64,000 nt of DNA from positions 1,765,830-1,829,829 of the forward strand of contig NZ_KB905370.1 in the NCBI RefSeq assembly GCF_000378985.1, written 5' to 3'. The notes below the pieces were generated by a model. The model had not been told where the DNA came from. It searched no databases and saw nothing but the letters and a program-made list of their open reading frames with translations. A program made the translations under genes and the position numbers. Position 1 is the first letter of the stretch, and every line of letters begins with the position of its first letter. The stretch comes from Ensifer sp. BR816 (GTDB lineage: Bacteria; Pseudomonadota; Alphaproteobacteria; Rhizobiales; Rhizobiaceae). Shown here piece by piece: positions 1-10,387 of this stretch.

Positions 1-62
1 CGCGTGACATCCGCTCGCGCGATCCGAACTGGAAGCTGATCGCCACCGAATCGGAAAATTGA
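1..62 (+). CDS. Tim44-like domain protein, C-terminal fragment
   Basis: The window opens inside a reading frame that ends with TGA at 60-62. The visible C-terminus reads RDIRSRDPNWKLIATESEN. An SRDPNW-L-ATE ending is typical of alphaproteobacterial Tim44/TimA-like proteins, which in rhizobia lie directly upstream of mltA. Only about 19 residues are present, so the call rests on this short motif and on the neighbour mltA, which starts 15 bases downstream and may be co-transcribed. Confidence 0.6.
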   Translation, partial: RDIRSRDPNWKLIATESEN

Positions 63-77
63 CCGCAAGGGGCGACA

Positions 78-1184
78 ATGGCCTTTGATCTCCAACCGGT
101 CGCCTTTTCGGAATTGCCGGGGTGGCACGAGGATGACCCGACACAGGTCATCGAGGCGCTTCGCCGCTGCCACCATCATGTGACCGCCGTGAAACCCTAT
201 AGGACCGGCTCTCTCGGTGTGTCGGTCGCCGATCTGCTACCCGCCTATGAGGCGGCTGCGGCGGTTCTTCCGGGTGCAGCGGCAGCGCGCACCTTCTTCG
301 AGGCCCAGTTCGTGCCCTTCCGGATCCGACCCTCGGACAGGGCGACAGGCTTCGTCACCGCTTTCTACGAGCCGGAGGTCGAGGTTCGTGCGACGCCGGA
401 CGAGGCGTTTCGCTTTCCCTTCTACCGGCGCCCCGCCGACCTCATCGATATCGACGAGGCGAACCGGCCCGAGGGCATGGATCCTTACTTCGCCTTCGGC
501 CGGCTTCGGGACGGCCGGATCGAGGAATATCCCGATCGCCGGGCAATCGACGAGGGCCTGTTTGCCGGCCGTGGCCTGGAAATTGCCTATGCCCGCTCCA
601 AGGTCGACGTCTTTTTCATCCATGTCCAGGGTGCTGCGCGGCTCATCTATCCGGACGGATCGCGCCGCCGCATCACTTATGCGGCCAAGACCGGGCACCG
701 CTTTTCCGCGATCGGCAAGCTCCTGATCGACCGCGGTGAGATCGATGCGGCGACCGTGTCGATGGCGAGCATCCGCGGCTGGCTCGCGGCCCATCCAGAG
801 AAGGTCGACGAGGTCCTGTGGCATAACCGCTCCTACATCTTCTTCCGCGAAGCGGCCGTCGAAAACGAGGATCTCGGCCCGGTCGCCGCGGCCAAGGTGC
901 CGCTCGAACCGGGCAGGTCGCTTGCGGTCGATCGCCTCATCCACACGTTCGGCGTTCCTTTCTTCATCGCCAGCGAAAGCCTCACCCATCTCGATGGCGG
1001 CCGTGCCTTCGGGCGGCTGATGCTGGCGCTCGACACTGGTTCGGCGATCGTCGGGCCGGCGCGCGGCGACATCTTCACGGGATCGGGCGATGCGGCCGGC
1101 GAACTTGCCGGCTCGGTGCGCAACGACGCCGATTTCTTTATCCTCGTGCCGCGTGCCGCCGCCGCCAGATACCGCCATGGCTAG
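78..1184 (+). CDS. mltA: membrane-bound lytic murein transglycosylase A (MltA)
   Basis: 368-residue MltA-family lytic transglycosylase, which cleaves the MurNAc-GlcNAc bond of peptidoglycan to a 1,6-anhydro product during wall turnover. The MltA domain fills roughly residues 70-250 and is followed by the C-terminal 3D domain with the motif LALDTGSAIVGPARGD around residues 316-331; an Asp in this block is the family's catalytic residue. No clear lipoprotein signal or lipobox is visible at the N-terminus, which starts MAFDLQPVAFSELPGW, so export is not obvious with this start. The ATG follows an AAGGGGCGA ribosome-binding region. The end overlaps the next gene by 8 bases, implying translational coupling. 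Confidence 0.88.
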   Translation: MAFDLQPVAFSELPGWHEDDPTQVIEALRRCHHHVTAVKPYRTGSLGVSVADLLPAYEAAAAVLPGAAAARTFFEAQFVPFRIRPSDRATGFVTAFYEPEVEVRATPDEAFRFPFYRRPADLIDIDEANRPEGMDPYFAFGRLRDGRIEEYPDRRAIDEGLFAGRGLEIAYARSKVDVFFIHVQGAARLIYPDGSRRRITYAAKTGHRFSAIGKLLIDRGEIDAATVSMASIRGWLAAHPEKVDEVLWHNRSYIFFREAAVENEDLGPVAAAKVPLEPGRSLAVDRLIHTFGVPFFIASESLTHLDGGRAFGRLMLALDTGSAIVGPARGDIFTGSGDAAGELAGSVRNDADFFILVPRAAAARYRHG

Positions 1185-1740
1185 GGAAAAGAAGCTGTCG
1201 CCGGAAGACCGCATCCTGTGGGGCAAGGTCGCGCGCTCGACCAAGCCCATGCCGGGGCGTCTGCAGGACCTCGAGGACCTGCTTGGCGAGGCCGAACCGC
1301 CGCCGGCTGCGCTCCCTCCGCAGCAAGCGAAGGCCGAGCCGCCGGATTCCGGGAAGCCGGAAAAGGGGATTGCGCTCAGCGGCAGGCCTGAACACCGCCA
1401 TCACCCGCTCGAGAGGCCGGTCAAGCGGAAGATTTCAAAGGGGCGGCTCGCGCTGGAAGCGCGGATCGACCTGCATGGCATGATCCAGAGCCAGGCGCAT
1501 GGCTTTCTCCTGCAGTTCCTCCTGAAGGCGCATGAGCGGGGCTTGCGCCATGTTCTGGTCATCACCGGCAAGGGAACCTCGCTTGGCAGCGACGGGGCGT
1601 TGAAGCGCGCCGTGCCGCTCTGGTTCTCGCTCCCGGAATTTCGGCCGCTGATCTCGTCCTATGAGCCGGCGGCGCGCAACCACGGCGGCGAGGGTGCGCT
1701 CTATGTCCGCCTGACGCGCGCCAGGGGAAATCTCCCATGA
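1177..1740 (+). CDS. Smr domain protein
   Basis: 187 residues from the ATG at 1177 inside the end of mltA. The frame stays open upstream to 1090, but the ATG at 1177 gives the natural MAREKKLSPEDRILWGKVARS start. A variable proline/charge-rich linker spans about residues 25-85. The C-terminal half is a Smr (MutS2-type) domain with the IDLHGM motif and the ITGKGTS motif, the two signatures of the fold. Smr domains are nucleases or nucleic-acid binding modules; the role of stand-alone rhizobial members is not well defined. The stop overlaps the next start (ATGA at 1737-1740). Confidence 0.85.
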   Translation: MAREKKLSPEDRILWGKVARSTKPMPGRLQDLEDLLGEAEPPPAALPPQQAKAEPPDSGKPEKGIALSGRPEHRHHPLERPVKRKISKGRLALEARIDLHGMIQSQAHGFLLQFLLKAHERGLRHVLVITGKGTSLGSDGALKRAVPLWFSLPEFRPLISSYEPAARNHGGEGALYVRLTRARGNLP

Positions 1741-2114
1741 CCCCTTTCGGCGAGGCCATGCGCGAGCTGCGCCGCCGCAAGGGCGTCTCGCAAAAGGAGA
1801 TGGCGGCGGCGATCGGGGTTTCCCCCGCCTATCTCTCCGCCCTCGAGCACGGCAAGCGCGGCGCGCCGAGCTTCGATTTCCTGCAGCGCGTCGCCGGTTA
1901 TTTCAATGTCATCTGGGACGAGGCCGACGAACTCTTCCGGGTCGCACGGATTTCCGACCCGAGAGTGGTGCTCGACACCTCGGGCCTGCCACCCGGCCAC
2001 ACGGCCTTTGCCAACCGTTTGAGCGAGCGGATTCGCGGTCTTTCGGGCGAGGCGATCGAGGCGATGGAAGATATTTTGGAAAAAGCCACATTTACTGATA
2101 ATGACAGGGGATGA
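1737..2114 (+). CDS. XRE-family helix-turn-helix transcriptional regulator
   Basis: 125 residues. Residues about 5-62 form a Cro/C1-type HTH: RRRKGVSQKEMAAAIGVSPAYLS followed by an LEHGKRG turn and a conserved FDFLQRVAGYF helix. The C-terminal half (GLPPGHTAFANRLSERIRGL...) is helical and specific to this alphaproteobacterial family. It is coupled to the Smr gene by a 4-base overlap, so mltA, smr and this regulator form one unit. Its targets cannot be read from the sequence. Confidence 0.85.
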   Translation: MTPFGEAMRELRRRKGVSQKEMAAAIGVSPAYLSALEHGKRGAPSFDFLQRVAGYFNVIWDEADELFRVARISDPRVVLDTSGLPPGHTAFANRLSERIRGLSGEAIEAMEDILEKATFTDNDRG

Positions 2115-2149
2115 AGCCTCGCCCCGGCCGTGCTGTCGCCGCCCGGGAT

Positions 2150-2178
2150 TTGGAACCCGTGGACAAATTTCCTATAGT
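2150..2178 (+). promoter_or_regulatory. candidate sigma-70-type promoter of gyrB
   Basis: TTGGAA at 2150-2155 and TATAGT at 2173-2178 are separated by 17 bases, with a good -10 match, about 70 bases upstream of the gyrB start. It is the best housekeeping promoter match in the 135-base gap between the XRE gene and gyrB. Not experimentally supported here. Confidence 0.5.
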
Positions 2179-2243
2179 CCGCGAGGCGTCCGCGCTGTGA
2201 TTCGCAACGAATCGCCGCGTTCGAAGAACCTGGAAAGACCTGA

Positions 2244-4685
<2,442 letters not shown>

Positions 4686-4730
4686 CGATCCGGTCGCATC
4701 GCGAACGGACCGTCGAGGGTAATATCCAGA

Positions 4731-4759
4731 GGCGTGGGGCATACTGTCCCACGCCTTTC
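4731..4759 (+). terminator. rho-independent terminator after gyrB
   Basis: An 8-bp stem, GGCGTGGG at 4731-4738 and CCCACGCC at 4748-4755, with a 9-base loop, is followed by TTTCCTTT. It lies between the ends of the convergent gyrB and nitroreductase genes. Confidence 0.75.
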
Positions 4760-4792
4760 CTTTGAGCGGCAGGAGGAGGCGGGCTTGGCAGC

Positions 4793-5389
4793 TCAATCGG
4801 CCTTGAACCGGCCCTCGAAGACGAATTCGCCGATGGGCTTGCGCTGGCTCGGCCTTTCCCGTTCGCGCAGATCGTCGGGAAGGGTGGACGGATCGGCGAT
4901 CCTTCCGATCGCGACGGCGGCCTCGACGCGGTGGTGCTCGGGTACTCCGAGCACCCGCACCGCCTTGTCGCGGTCGACGCCGGCCATAGCATGGGCATGC
5001 CATCCGGCAAGCTGCGCCTGCAGCGCCAGCGCGAACCAGGCGGCGCCCGTGTCGAAGGCATGGGTATAGGCGGGCCTGACCTCGCCGGCCGATGTGAGCC
5101 TGTGGGTCTTCGAAAGAACGATGACCAGCGCCGAGGCCTTCTTCGCCCAGCGCTGGTTGCCTTCGTCGAGTGTTTCCAGCAGGCTAGCGAAATGCTCGGT
5201 GCCACGGCGGGCATAGACGAAGCGCCACGGCTGGATGTTGCTGGCCGAAGGCGCCCAGCGCGCCGCCTCGAACAGCGCAAGCAGTTCCTCTTGGCTGATT
5301 TCCTCGCCGGTGAAGGCACGCGGAGACCAGCGCTCCAAGAAGATCGAATGGATCGGGTGGTCGGCAATTCTATGGTTGATTTCCGTCAC
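4793..5389 (-). CDS. nitroreductase family protein
   Basis: 198-residue FMN-dependent nitroreductase-fold protein. The N-terminal SIFLERWSPRAFTGEEIS block and ARWAPSASNIQPWRFVYA match the flavin-binding part of the family. DTGAAWFALALQAQLAGWHAHAM is the central helix, and VAIGRI near residue 160 is the usual C-terminal strand. The substrate is unknown; members reduce nitroaromatics, quinones or flavins with NAD(P)H. It is convergent with gyrB and divergent from gabD, so it is probably monocistronic. Confidence 0.85.
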   Translation of the reverse strand: MTEINHRIADHPIHSIFLERWSPRAFTGEEISQEELLALFEAARWAPSASNIQPWRFVYARRGTEHFASLLETLDEGNQRWAKKASALVIVLSKTHRLTSAGEVRPAYTHAFDTGAAWFALALQAQLAGWHAHAMAGVDRDKAVRVLGVPEHHRVEAAVAIGRIADPSTLPDDLRERERPSQRKPIGEFVFEGRFKAD

Positions 5390-5696
5390 GAACGAGCGTC
5401 CTTGTCCTTACGCCTCAATCCCGTGGGAGAGCCCCTTCCACTGCCAGGATGACAGTCGTTCGGGACCGGGATTCGCCGCGACGCTATCGAAGATGATCTC
5501 GCTTTGAAACGTGCTCTCTCAAAAGTGATGACCGGTCGTCAACGTCTCGGGCGAAACTCGGTGAATGCACCAGGGTGACGGCGTGGGTGCGGAGTCTTCG
5601 ACGATTCGGAAAATGCAGAATCGGCGACGAGGGAGATTGTTCATCCAGAAAAAAGTTGTATAAGTTCTGTAGATTTTTTCGGAGGAAGGACCAGCC
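5390..5696. other. intergenic region between nitroreductase and gabD
   Basis: 307 bases separating divergent genes. The right end holds a promoter candidate and a strong GGAGGAAG ribosome-binding site before gabD. I see no gene, long palindrome or repeat in the remainder. Confidence 0.6.
5637..5664 (+). promoter_or_regulatory. candidate promoter of gabD
   Basis: TTGTTC at 5637-5642 and TATAAG at 5659-5664, spacer 16 bases, about 33 bases before the gabD ATG. The -10 matches five of six consensus bases. Confidence 0.45.
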
Positions 5697-7151
5697 ATGA
5701 ACCTGAAGGACCCGTCGCTGTTTCGCCAGGCCGCGCTCGTCGGCGAGACCTGGATCGAAGCGGACCCGCAGAATTCGATCGAGGTGAACAACCCGGCGAC
5801 CGGCGAGATCATCGGCCGCGTGCCGAAGCTCGGCGCCGCCGAAACCAGGGCTGCGATCGAAACCGCGGCGCGGGTGCAGAAGGAATGGGCGACGAGGACG
5901 GCCAAGGAGCGCGCCGGGATCCTGCGCCGCTGGTTCGACCTGATGATCGAGAACAAGGATGATCTCGGCCAGATTCTGACGATCGAGCAGGGCAAGCCGC
6001 TTGCCGAAGCGACCGGCGAGATCGTCTACGGCGCAAGCTTCATCGAATGGTTTGCCGAGGAAGGCCGCCGCGTCTATGGCGACCTAGTACCCGGCCACCA
6101 GAAGGACAAGCGCATCCTGGTGATGAAGCAGCCGATCGGAGTCGTCGCCGCGATCACCCCGTGGAACTTCCCCAACGCGATGATCACTCGCAAGGCGGGG
6201 CCGGCCTTTGCGGCCGGCTGTGCCATGGTGCTGAAGCCGGCGGCGCAGACGCCCTATTCGGCGATCGCCATTGCCGTGCTCGCCGAGCGCGCCGGCATGC
6301 CGAAGGGCCTCTTTTCGGTGATCACCGGCTCGGCGCGCGAGATCGGCGCCGAGATGACCTCGAACCCGACCGTGCGCAAGCTGACCTTCACTGGCTCGAC
6401 GGAAGTCGGCGCCGAGCTCTACCGCCAGAGCGCCGCGACGATCAAGAAGCTCGGGCTCGAACTCGGCGGCAACGCGCCTTTCATCGTCTTCGATGACGCC
6501 GACCTCGATGCGGCGGTCGAGGGCGCTCTGATCGCCAAGTTCCGCAACAATGGCCAGACCTGCGTCTGCGCCAACCGCCTCTATGTGCAGGACGCCGTCT
6601 ACGAGGCCTTCTCGCAGAAGCTCGCCGCAGCCGTCGCCAAGCTCAAGATCGGCAACGGCATGGAGGACGGCGTCATCCTCGGGCCGCTGATCGACAAGCC
6701 GGCGCTCGACAAGGTCGAGGAGCATGTCGCCGACGCGGTTTCGAAGGGCGCCCGCGTCATCCAGGGCGGCAAGCGTCACGCGCTCGGCGGCAGCTTCTTC
6801 GAGGCGACGGTGCTGACCGACGTCACCAAGGCGATGGCGGTGGCGCGTGAGGAAACTTTCGGCCCGGTGGCGCCGCTCTTCCGCTTCAAGGACGAGGCGG
6901 ATGTCATCCACCAGGCCAACGACACCGAATTCGGCCTTGCCTCCTATTTCTATGCCAACGATCTGGCCCGCGTCTTCCGCGTCGCCGAGGCACTGGAATA
7001 CGGCATGGTCGGCGTCAATACCGGCCTGATTTCCACGGCGGAAGCGCCGTTCGGCGGCGTCAAGCTCTCCGGCCTCGGCCGCGAAGGCTCGAAATACGGC
7101 ATCGAGGAATTCATGGACATCAAATATGTCTGCCTCGGAGGTATCGCCTGA
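5697..7151 (+). CDS. gabD: NAD(P)-dependent succinate-semialdehyde dehydrogenase
   Basis: 484-residue aldehyde dehydrogenase superfamily member of the GabD type, which oxidises succinate semialdehyde to succinate in GABA catabolism. The cofactor-binding ITPWNFP motif is near residue 153 and FTGSTEVG near 231. The general-base Glu255 lies in LELGGNAPF and the nucleophile Cys289 in NNGQTCVCANR; the adjacent Cys291 is typical of GabD. Length fits the family (about 480-490). It has its own promoter candidate and terminator, so it looks monocistronic. Related semialdehyde dehydrogenases (for example glutarate semialdehyde) cannot be excluded. Confidence 0.9.
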   Translation: MNLKDPSLFRQAALVGETWIEADPQNSIEVNNPATGEIIGRVPKLGAAETRAAIETAARVQKEWATRTAKERAGILRRWFDLMIENKDDLGQILTIEQGKPLAEATGEIVYGASFIEWFAEEGRRVYGDLVPGHQKDKRILVMKQPIGVVAAITPWNFPNAMITRKAGPAFAAGCAMVLKPAAQTPYSAIAIAVLAERAGMPKGLFSVITGSAREIGAEMTSNPTVRKLTFTGSTEVGAELYRQSAATIKKLGLELGGNAPFIVFDDADLDAAVEGALIAKFRNNGQTCVCANRLYVQDAVYEAFSQKLAAAVAKLKIGNGMEDGVILGPLIDKPALDKVEEHVADAVSKGARVIQGGKRHALGGSFFEATVLTDVTKAMAVAREETFGPVAPLFRFKDEADVIHQANDTEFGLASYFYANDLARVFRVAEALEYGMVGVNTGLISTAEAPFGGVKLSGLGREGSKYGIEEFMDIKYVCLGGIA

Positions 7152-7178
7152 GGCGAGACGACGCACTGAGATGCATAG

Positions 7179-7209
7179 AACCGGCCGGAAAATTCTGGCC
7201 GGTTTTTTC
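7179..7209 (+). terminator. rho-independent terminator after gabD
   Basis: An 8-bp stem, AACCGGCC at 7179-7186 and GGCCGGTT at 7197-7204, is followed by TTTTCG, with the last T's of the stem continuous with the T-run. Confidence 0.85.
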
Positions 7210-7219
7210 GTTTGCCGGT

Positions 7220-7233
7220 AAGACGTTGGTCTT
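7220..7233. promoter_or_regulatory. short inverted repeat before the aldolase gene
   Basis: AAGAC (7220-7224) and GTCTT (7229-7233) flank GTTG, 18 bases before the aldolase ATG. It could be an operator. The arms share the AGAC half-element with the palindromes in the sugar-acid locus, but it is shorter and otherwise different. Confidence 0.25.
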
Positions 7234-7251
7234 CGTCAGAGGAGAGCGTTC

Positions 7252-8052
7252 ATGCCGGCCCCCATAAACCCATTTAAAGCGGCAATCCGAGAAGGTCGTT
7301 TCCAGCTCGGCCTTTGGGTGGCGCTTGCCAGTCCCTATGCGGCCGAAGTGGTGGGCGGCAGCGGCTATGACTGGCTGTTGATCGATGGCGAGCATGCGCC
7401 GAACGACCTTCCGCTGCTTGCCGCGCAATACCGCGCCATCGCCGGACGCGGCAGCCATCCAATCGTGCGCCTGCCGGTCGGCGATACCGCCCTGATCAAG
7501 CAGGTTCTCGACACCGGCGCCCAGACCCTGCTCATCCCGATGGTCGAGAATGTCGAGCAGGCGCGGCAGCTGGTCCGCGCCGTGCGCTATCCGCCGTACG
7601 GCATTCGCGGCGTCGGCGCCGCTCTCGGGCGCGCTACGAATTTCGGGCGAATAACCGATTATCTGCAGAACGCCAATGACGAAATCTGCCTCATCCTGCA
7701 GATCGAGAGCCGGGCAGGCTTGGCGGCGATCGATGAGATCGCCGCACTGGACGGCGTCGATGGCTTGTTCATCGGCCCCTCCGACCTTGCCGCCGACATG
7801 GGCCATATCGGCAATCCCGCCCATCCGGAGGTCCGGGCCGCGATCATCGATGGCTTCGCGCGCATCCACAACGCCGGCAAGGCGCGCGGTATCATGACCC
7901 TCGATCCGGCGCAGGCGCGTGACTACCGCGCTCTCGGCGCCGATTTCATGGCGATCGGCACCGACGTCACCCTGCTCGTCAGCGCGACGGAGCGGCTGCG
8001 CCGGGAATTCCTGGGAGAGGCCGAGCCGAAGCGAACTGAATCCGGCTACTGA
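7252..8052 (+). CDS. HpcH/HpaI family aldolase
   Basis: 266-residue class II pyruvate aldolase of the HpcH/HpaI family, which splits 4-hydroxy-2-oxo acids such as 4-hydroxy-2-oxoheptanedioate or 2-keto-3-deoxy-L-rhamnonate into pyruvate and an aldehyde. Conserved features are the catalytic His in LLIDGEHAPND, the RYPPYGIRGVG loop, the metal ligand Glu in LILQIESRAGL and the metal ligand Asp in FIGPSDLAADMG. Length fits the family. It lies just upstream of the IS element and the sugar-acid locus, so it may supply the final retro-aldol step of that pathway; this is inference from position. Confidence 0.85.
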   Translation: MPAPINPFKAAIREGRFQLGLWVALASPYAAEVVGGSGYDWLLIDGEHAPNDLPLLAAQYRAIAGRGSHPIVRLPVGDTALIKQVLDTGAQTLLIPMVENVEQARQLVRAVRYPPYGIRGVGAALGRATNFGRITDYLQNANDEICLILQIESRAGLAAIDEIAALDGVDGLFIGPSDLAADMGHIGNPAHPEVRAAIIDGFARIHNAGKARGIMTLDPAQARDYRALGADFMAIGTDVTLLVSATERLRREFLGEAEPKRTESGY

Positions 8053-8143
8053 TCGGCTAGAGCATCGGATTCTCAGGTTGAGTCGGTGGGGGATTCCGTT
8101 GCGTTGGCATTCGTGATTCACTTTCGTCCGGAGGTGATTTGCG

Positions 8144-8575
8144 ATGCCAAAAGCCTATTCACGTGATCTTCGGGAGCGGGTTTCCCGCTTTGTCGATGCC
8201 GGGCACTCGCGTCATGCGGCGGCCGCCCACTTTGGCGTATCGGTTTCCTTCGTCGTCAGGCTGATGCAGGTCTGGCGCAGGACCGGGAGGCTTGATCCCA
8301 AGCCCGGCGGCGGGCGGCGGCATTCCAAGCTCGACCCGCACCGCAGCTTTCTGCTTCGCCGGATCGGCGAAAAGGACGATATAACCATGCCCGAACTCAG
8401 GGCCGAACTGGCGGCCACGGGCACGCATGTCGATCCGGCTTCGATCTCCCGCTGGTTTATCCGCAACGGCTACCGCTTCAAAAAAAACGCTGCTGGCCAG
8501 CGAGCAAGATCGCCCGGATATTCGCCAGGCCCGGGAAGCCTGGACGACGAGGCGGCAGCCGAGGATGCGACTTGA
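8144..8575 (+). CDS. IS630 transposase, N-terminal frame (orfA)
   Basis: 143 codons. It encodes the N-terminal paired [43 protein letters not shown] and a second HTH-like [21 protein letters not shown]. After NGYRFKK the frame runs out of homology at an A8 tract (8480-8487), giving a non-homologous tail. Continuation of the family pattern ([16 protein letters not shown]) needs a shift into the +1 frame (equivalently -2) at this tract. Confidence 0.85.
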   Translation: MPKAYSRDLRERVSRFVDAGHSRHAAAAHFGVSVSFVVRLMQVWRRTGRLDPKPGGGRRHSKLDPHRSFLLRRIGEKDDITMPELRAELAATGTHVDPASISRWFIRNGYRFKKNAAGQRARSPGYSPGPGSLDDEAAAEDAT

Positions 8576-9095
8576 GCCACATCGCCTTGTCTTTATTGAT
8601 GAAACCGGCACAACGACGAAGATGACGCGGCTGCGCGGCCGCTGCCTCAAGGGCTGTCGCCTGAAGAGCAAGGCGCCCTTCGGTCATTGGAAGACACAGA
8701 CCTTCATCGCCGGCTTGCGATGCGACGGGCTGACGGCACCCTTCGTTGTCGACCGGCCGATGAACCGGCGCATCTTCGAGACTTACGTCGAAACACAGCT
8801 CGCGCCCACGCTGCGACACGGCGATGTCGTCATCCTCGACAATCTTGCCGCCCACAAGAGCCAGAAGGTCGAGCAGATGCTCCGCGCCAAGGGCGCCTGG
8901 CTGCTCTTCCTGCCACCCTACAGCCCCGATCTCAATCCGATCGAAATGGCCTTCGCCAAGCTGAAAGCGCATCTGAGAGCAAAGGCCGTCCGCAGCATCG
9001 ACGCCCTCTGGAAAGCCATCGGCGACATCTGCGCCCTGTTCTCTCCAGCAGAATGCAGAAACTACTTCAACGCCGCCGGATATGGATTCACTTGA
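8427..9095 (+). CDS. IS630 transposase, DDE catalytic frame (orfB)
   Basis: 222 codons in the track, but the homologous part starts only after the A8 tract at about 8487. It holds the DDE triad: Asp in [10 protein letters not shown], Asp in [12 protein letters not shown] and Glu in [18 protein letters not shown]. It probably has no independent start and is made as a fusion with the upstream frame by translational frameshifting or transcriptional slippage. If the element has lost an A from the tract, it would instead be inactive. Confidence 0.85.
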   Translation: MSIRLRSPAGLSATATASKKTLLASEQDRPDIRQAREAWTTRRQPRMRLEPHRLVFIDETGTTTKMTRLRGRCLKGCRLKSKAPFGHWKTQTFIAGLRCDGLTAPFVVDRPMNRRIFETYVETQLAPTLRHGDVVILDNLAAHKSQKVEQMLRAKGAWLLFLPPYSPDLNPIEMAFAKLKAHLRAKAVRSIDALWKAIGDICALFSPAECRNYFNAAGYGFT

Positions 9096-9110
9096 ACGTC
9101 CGTTGCTCTA

Positions 9111-9213
9111 ATGCATGTCGCCCGAAAGTGTGCGGCGGTTTCGGGACAACGACATGCATAAGAACAAGGATCTAAAGCGCGTTGCATGGCTCCGTTTAAA
9201 TGCGACGTGCTTT
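9111..9213. repeat. RIME-like rhizobial intergenic repeat (two palindromes)
   Basis: First palindrome 9111-9159: arms ATGCATGTCG and CGACATGCAT enclosing CCCGAAA/TTTCGGG. Second palindrome 9174-9213: arms AAAGCGCGTTGCAT and ATGCGACGTGCTTT, which pair with a few mismatches. Two adjacent large palindromes of about 100 bp total are the hallmark of RIME elements in Rhizobium and Sinorhizobium. The second palindrome overlaps the last codon region of the leftward gntR gene and could act as its terminator. Confidence 0.7.
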
Positions 9214-10090
9214 AGGGAATCGACTGCAGCAAGGTCTCGCGGGCCGACTTCAGATGGCGGCGGCAGGCCTGTTCGACCTGCTTCAGATCGCGCGACTGGA
9301 GGGCTGCGATATAGGCAAGGTGCTCTTCCAGCGCCCGGGCATTGCGCTCGCGGGCATTCGCCTTGTTCCACTGATAGTGATAGTGGAAGACGATCGCGAT
9401 GACGTCGTAGAAATCGACGATGAAGCGGTTGCTCGATGACCTGTGCACCAGGAGGTGAAAGCGCTCGTCGAGCTCGGAGAATTCCCTGTAGCGATTGTCG
9501 ATGTCGGCCAGGATTTGCCGGTGCTCCGCCTCGATCGTCTTCAATTCGTGCCAGGCGGGGTCGTTCTCCGGCAGGGCGGCGAAACGGGCGGCGGAGCGCA
9601 GCTCGAACATTTCGCGCACTTCCGTCAGTTCGAGCGCGAAATCGCGGGTAAATCCTTTCAGCACCCAATGGCTGTTCGGGCGTTTTTCGATCAGGCCGAA
9701 GCGGCTGAAACGGATCAGGAATTCGCGCACGCTCGTCGTGCCGGTGCCGATCTCGCGCGCCAACTCGAGCTCGTTGATCTGCATGCCGGGCTCGGCGCCA
9801 CCCGCCAGAATCCGGCGCATGAAGCTGCGCTCGATCCTCTCGGCCAGCGAATCCGTTTCCTCGGTCGGAAAATAGTCGGAAGGCTCCGGACTTCTCAGCA
9901 CGACCTTGCTGCGCTTGTCCCAGTCGATGAGCTTGAGCTTCTCGCACCGCGTGAGAATCGCGCGAACGGTCGTGCGGCTCACGCCGAGCGTCTGCCCCAA
10001 CTCCGGTTCGGAAGGCAGCGCGGACGTTTCCGAAAGCAGCGCGAGGCAGCGGTTGAAGGCATCCTTGAAGACGGTGTTCTGCTTCGCCAT
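9212..10090 (-). CDS. GntR-family regulator with two winged-helix domains and an FCD domain
   Basis: 292 residues. Residues about 10-68 are a GntR winged HTH (ALPSEPELGQTLGVSRTTVRAIL and KLKLIDWDKRSKVVLRS). Residues about 85-150 are a second one (GMQINELELAREIGTGTTSVREFLIRFSRFGLIEKRP). The remainder is an FCD ligand-binding domain (EVREMFELRSAARFAAL..., ELDERFHLLVHRSSSNRF, EEHLAYIAAL) with the His-containing metal/ligand helices of the subfamily. It is divergent from the dehydratase gene, 297 bases away, and most likely controls the sugar-acid locus, acting at the palindromes at 10312 and 13109. FCD regulators of this kind typically respond to a sugar acid or pathway intermediate. Confidence 0.85.
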   Translation of the reverse strand: MAKQNTVFKDAFNRCLALLSETSALPSEPELGQTLGVSRTTVRAILTRCEKLKLIDWDKRSKVVLRSPEPSDYFPTEETDSLAERIERSFMRRILAGGAEPGMQINELELAREIGTGTTSVREFLIRFSRFGLIEKRPNSHWVLKGFTRDFALELTEVREMFELRSAARFAALPENDPAWHELKTIEAEHRQILADIDNRYREFSELDERFHLLVHRSSSNRFIVDFYDVIAIVFHYHYQWNKANARERNARALEEHLAYIAALQSRDLKQVEQACRRHLKSARETLLQSIP

Positions 10091-10298
10091 TTCTTGCAGT
10101 CCGGCCGATGAGGGTTTTGGGGACGCCGAAGATCAGCGGTCGTGCGGTCATCTAACCCGGCGGCGCCGGTTTGTCTCGGGGGCCATGTGAGATTCCGTCG
10201 AGAGGCCTCTCTTCCTGCCTTTGCAATGCCGTCATCGGGTGGGAGCATCGGCACACTCTTTTCCGCGACAGCAACATACCCGTTGACCATAATACCCA

Positions 10299-10327
10299 TT
10301 GACGAAGTTCTGTCTATTGTAGATAAA
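10299..10327 (+). promoter_or_regulatory. candidate promoter of the dehydratase gene
   Basis: TTGACG at 10299-10304 and GATAAA at 10322-10327, spacer 17 bases. The -10 lies inside the palindrome at 10312-10331, so a bound regulator would block RNA polymerase, which is consistent with repression. Confidence 0.45.
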
Positions 10328-10331
10328 AGAC
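10312..10331. promoter_or_regulatory. candidate GntR operator 1
   Basis: GTCTATTGTAGATAAAAGAC is a 20-bp imperfect palindrome (14 of 20 positions self-complementary) that shares ATTG and GATAAAAGAC with the palindrome at 13109-13128. It lies in the divergent gap between gntR and the dehydratase and overlaps the -10 candidate. Confidence 0.55.
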
Positions 10332-10387
10332 AAACGCAAAGAGGCGCGGGACCGATCCCGCGAGAACCGTTCCGGGAGATCCAGAGA

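Larger units (their letters stand above)
8060..9108 (+). mobile_element. IS630-family insertion sequence
   Basis: 1049-bp element bounded by imperfect terminal inverted repeats starting GAGCA-CGGA on both ends (left from 8060; right, read inward from 9108). It is flanked directly by TA dinucleotides at 8058-8059 and 9109-9110, the target duplication expected of the IS630/Tc1-mariner superfamily. It carries two overlapping transposase frames. The left end lies 7 bases after the aldolase stop codon, so that gene is intact, and the right end abuts a RIME-like repeat. Confidence 0.9.

Noticed and set aside
8150-8170. Half-parS-like TTCACGTGA inside the IS transposase
   Set aside because: Only one half matches and it lies in coding sequence, so it is most likely chance.
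10142-10387. N-terminal extension of the dehydratase gene
   Set aside because: The residues upstream of the TTG at 10388 do not resemble the family, cover the promoter and operator region, and would give a protein far longer than usual.
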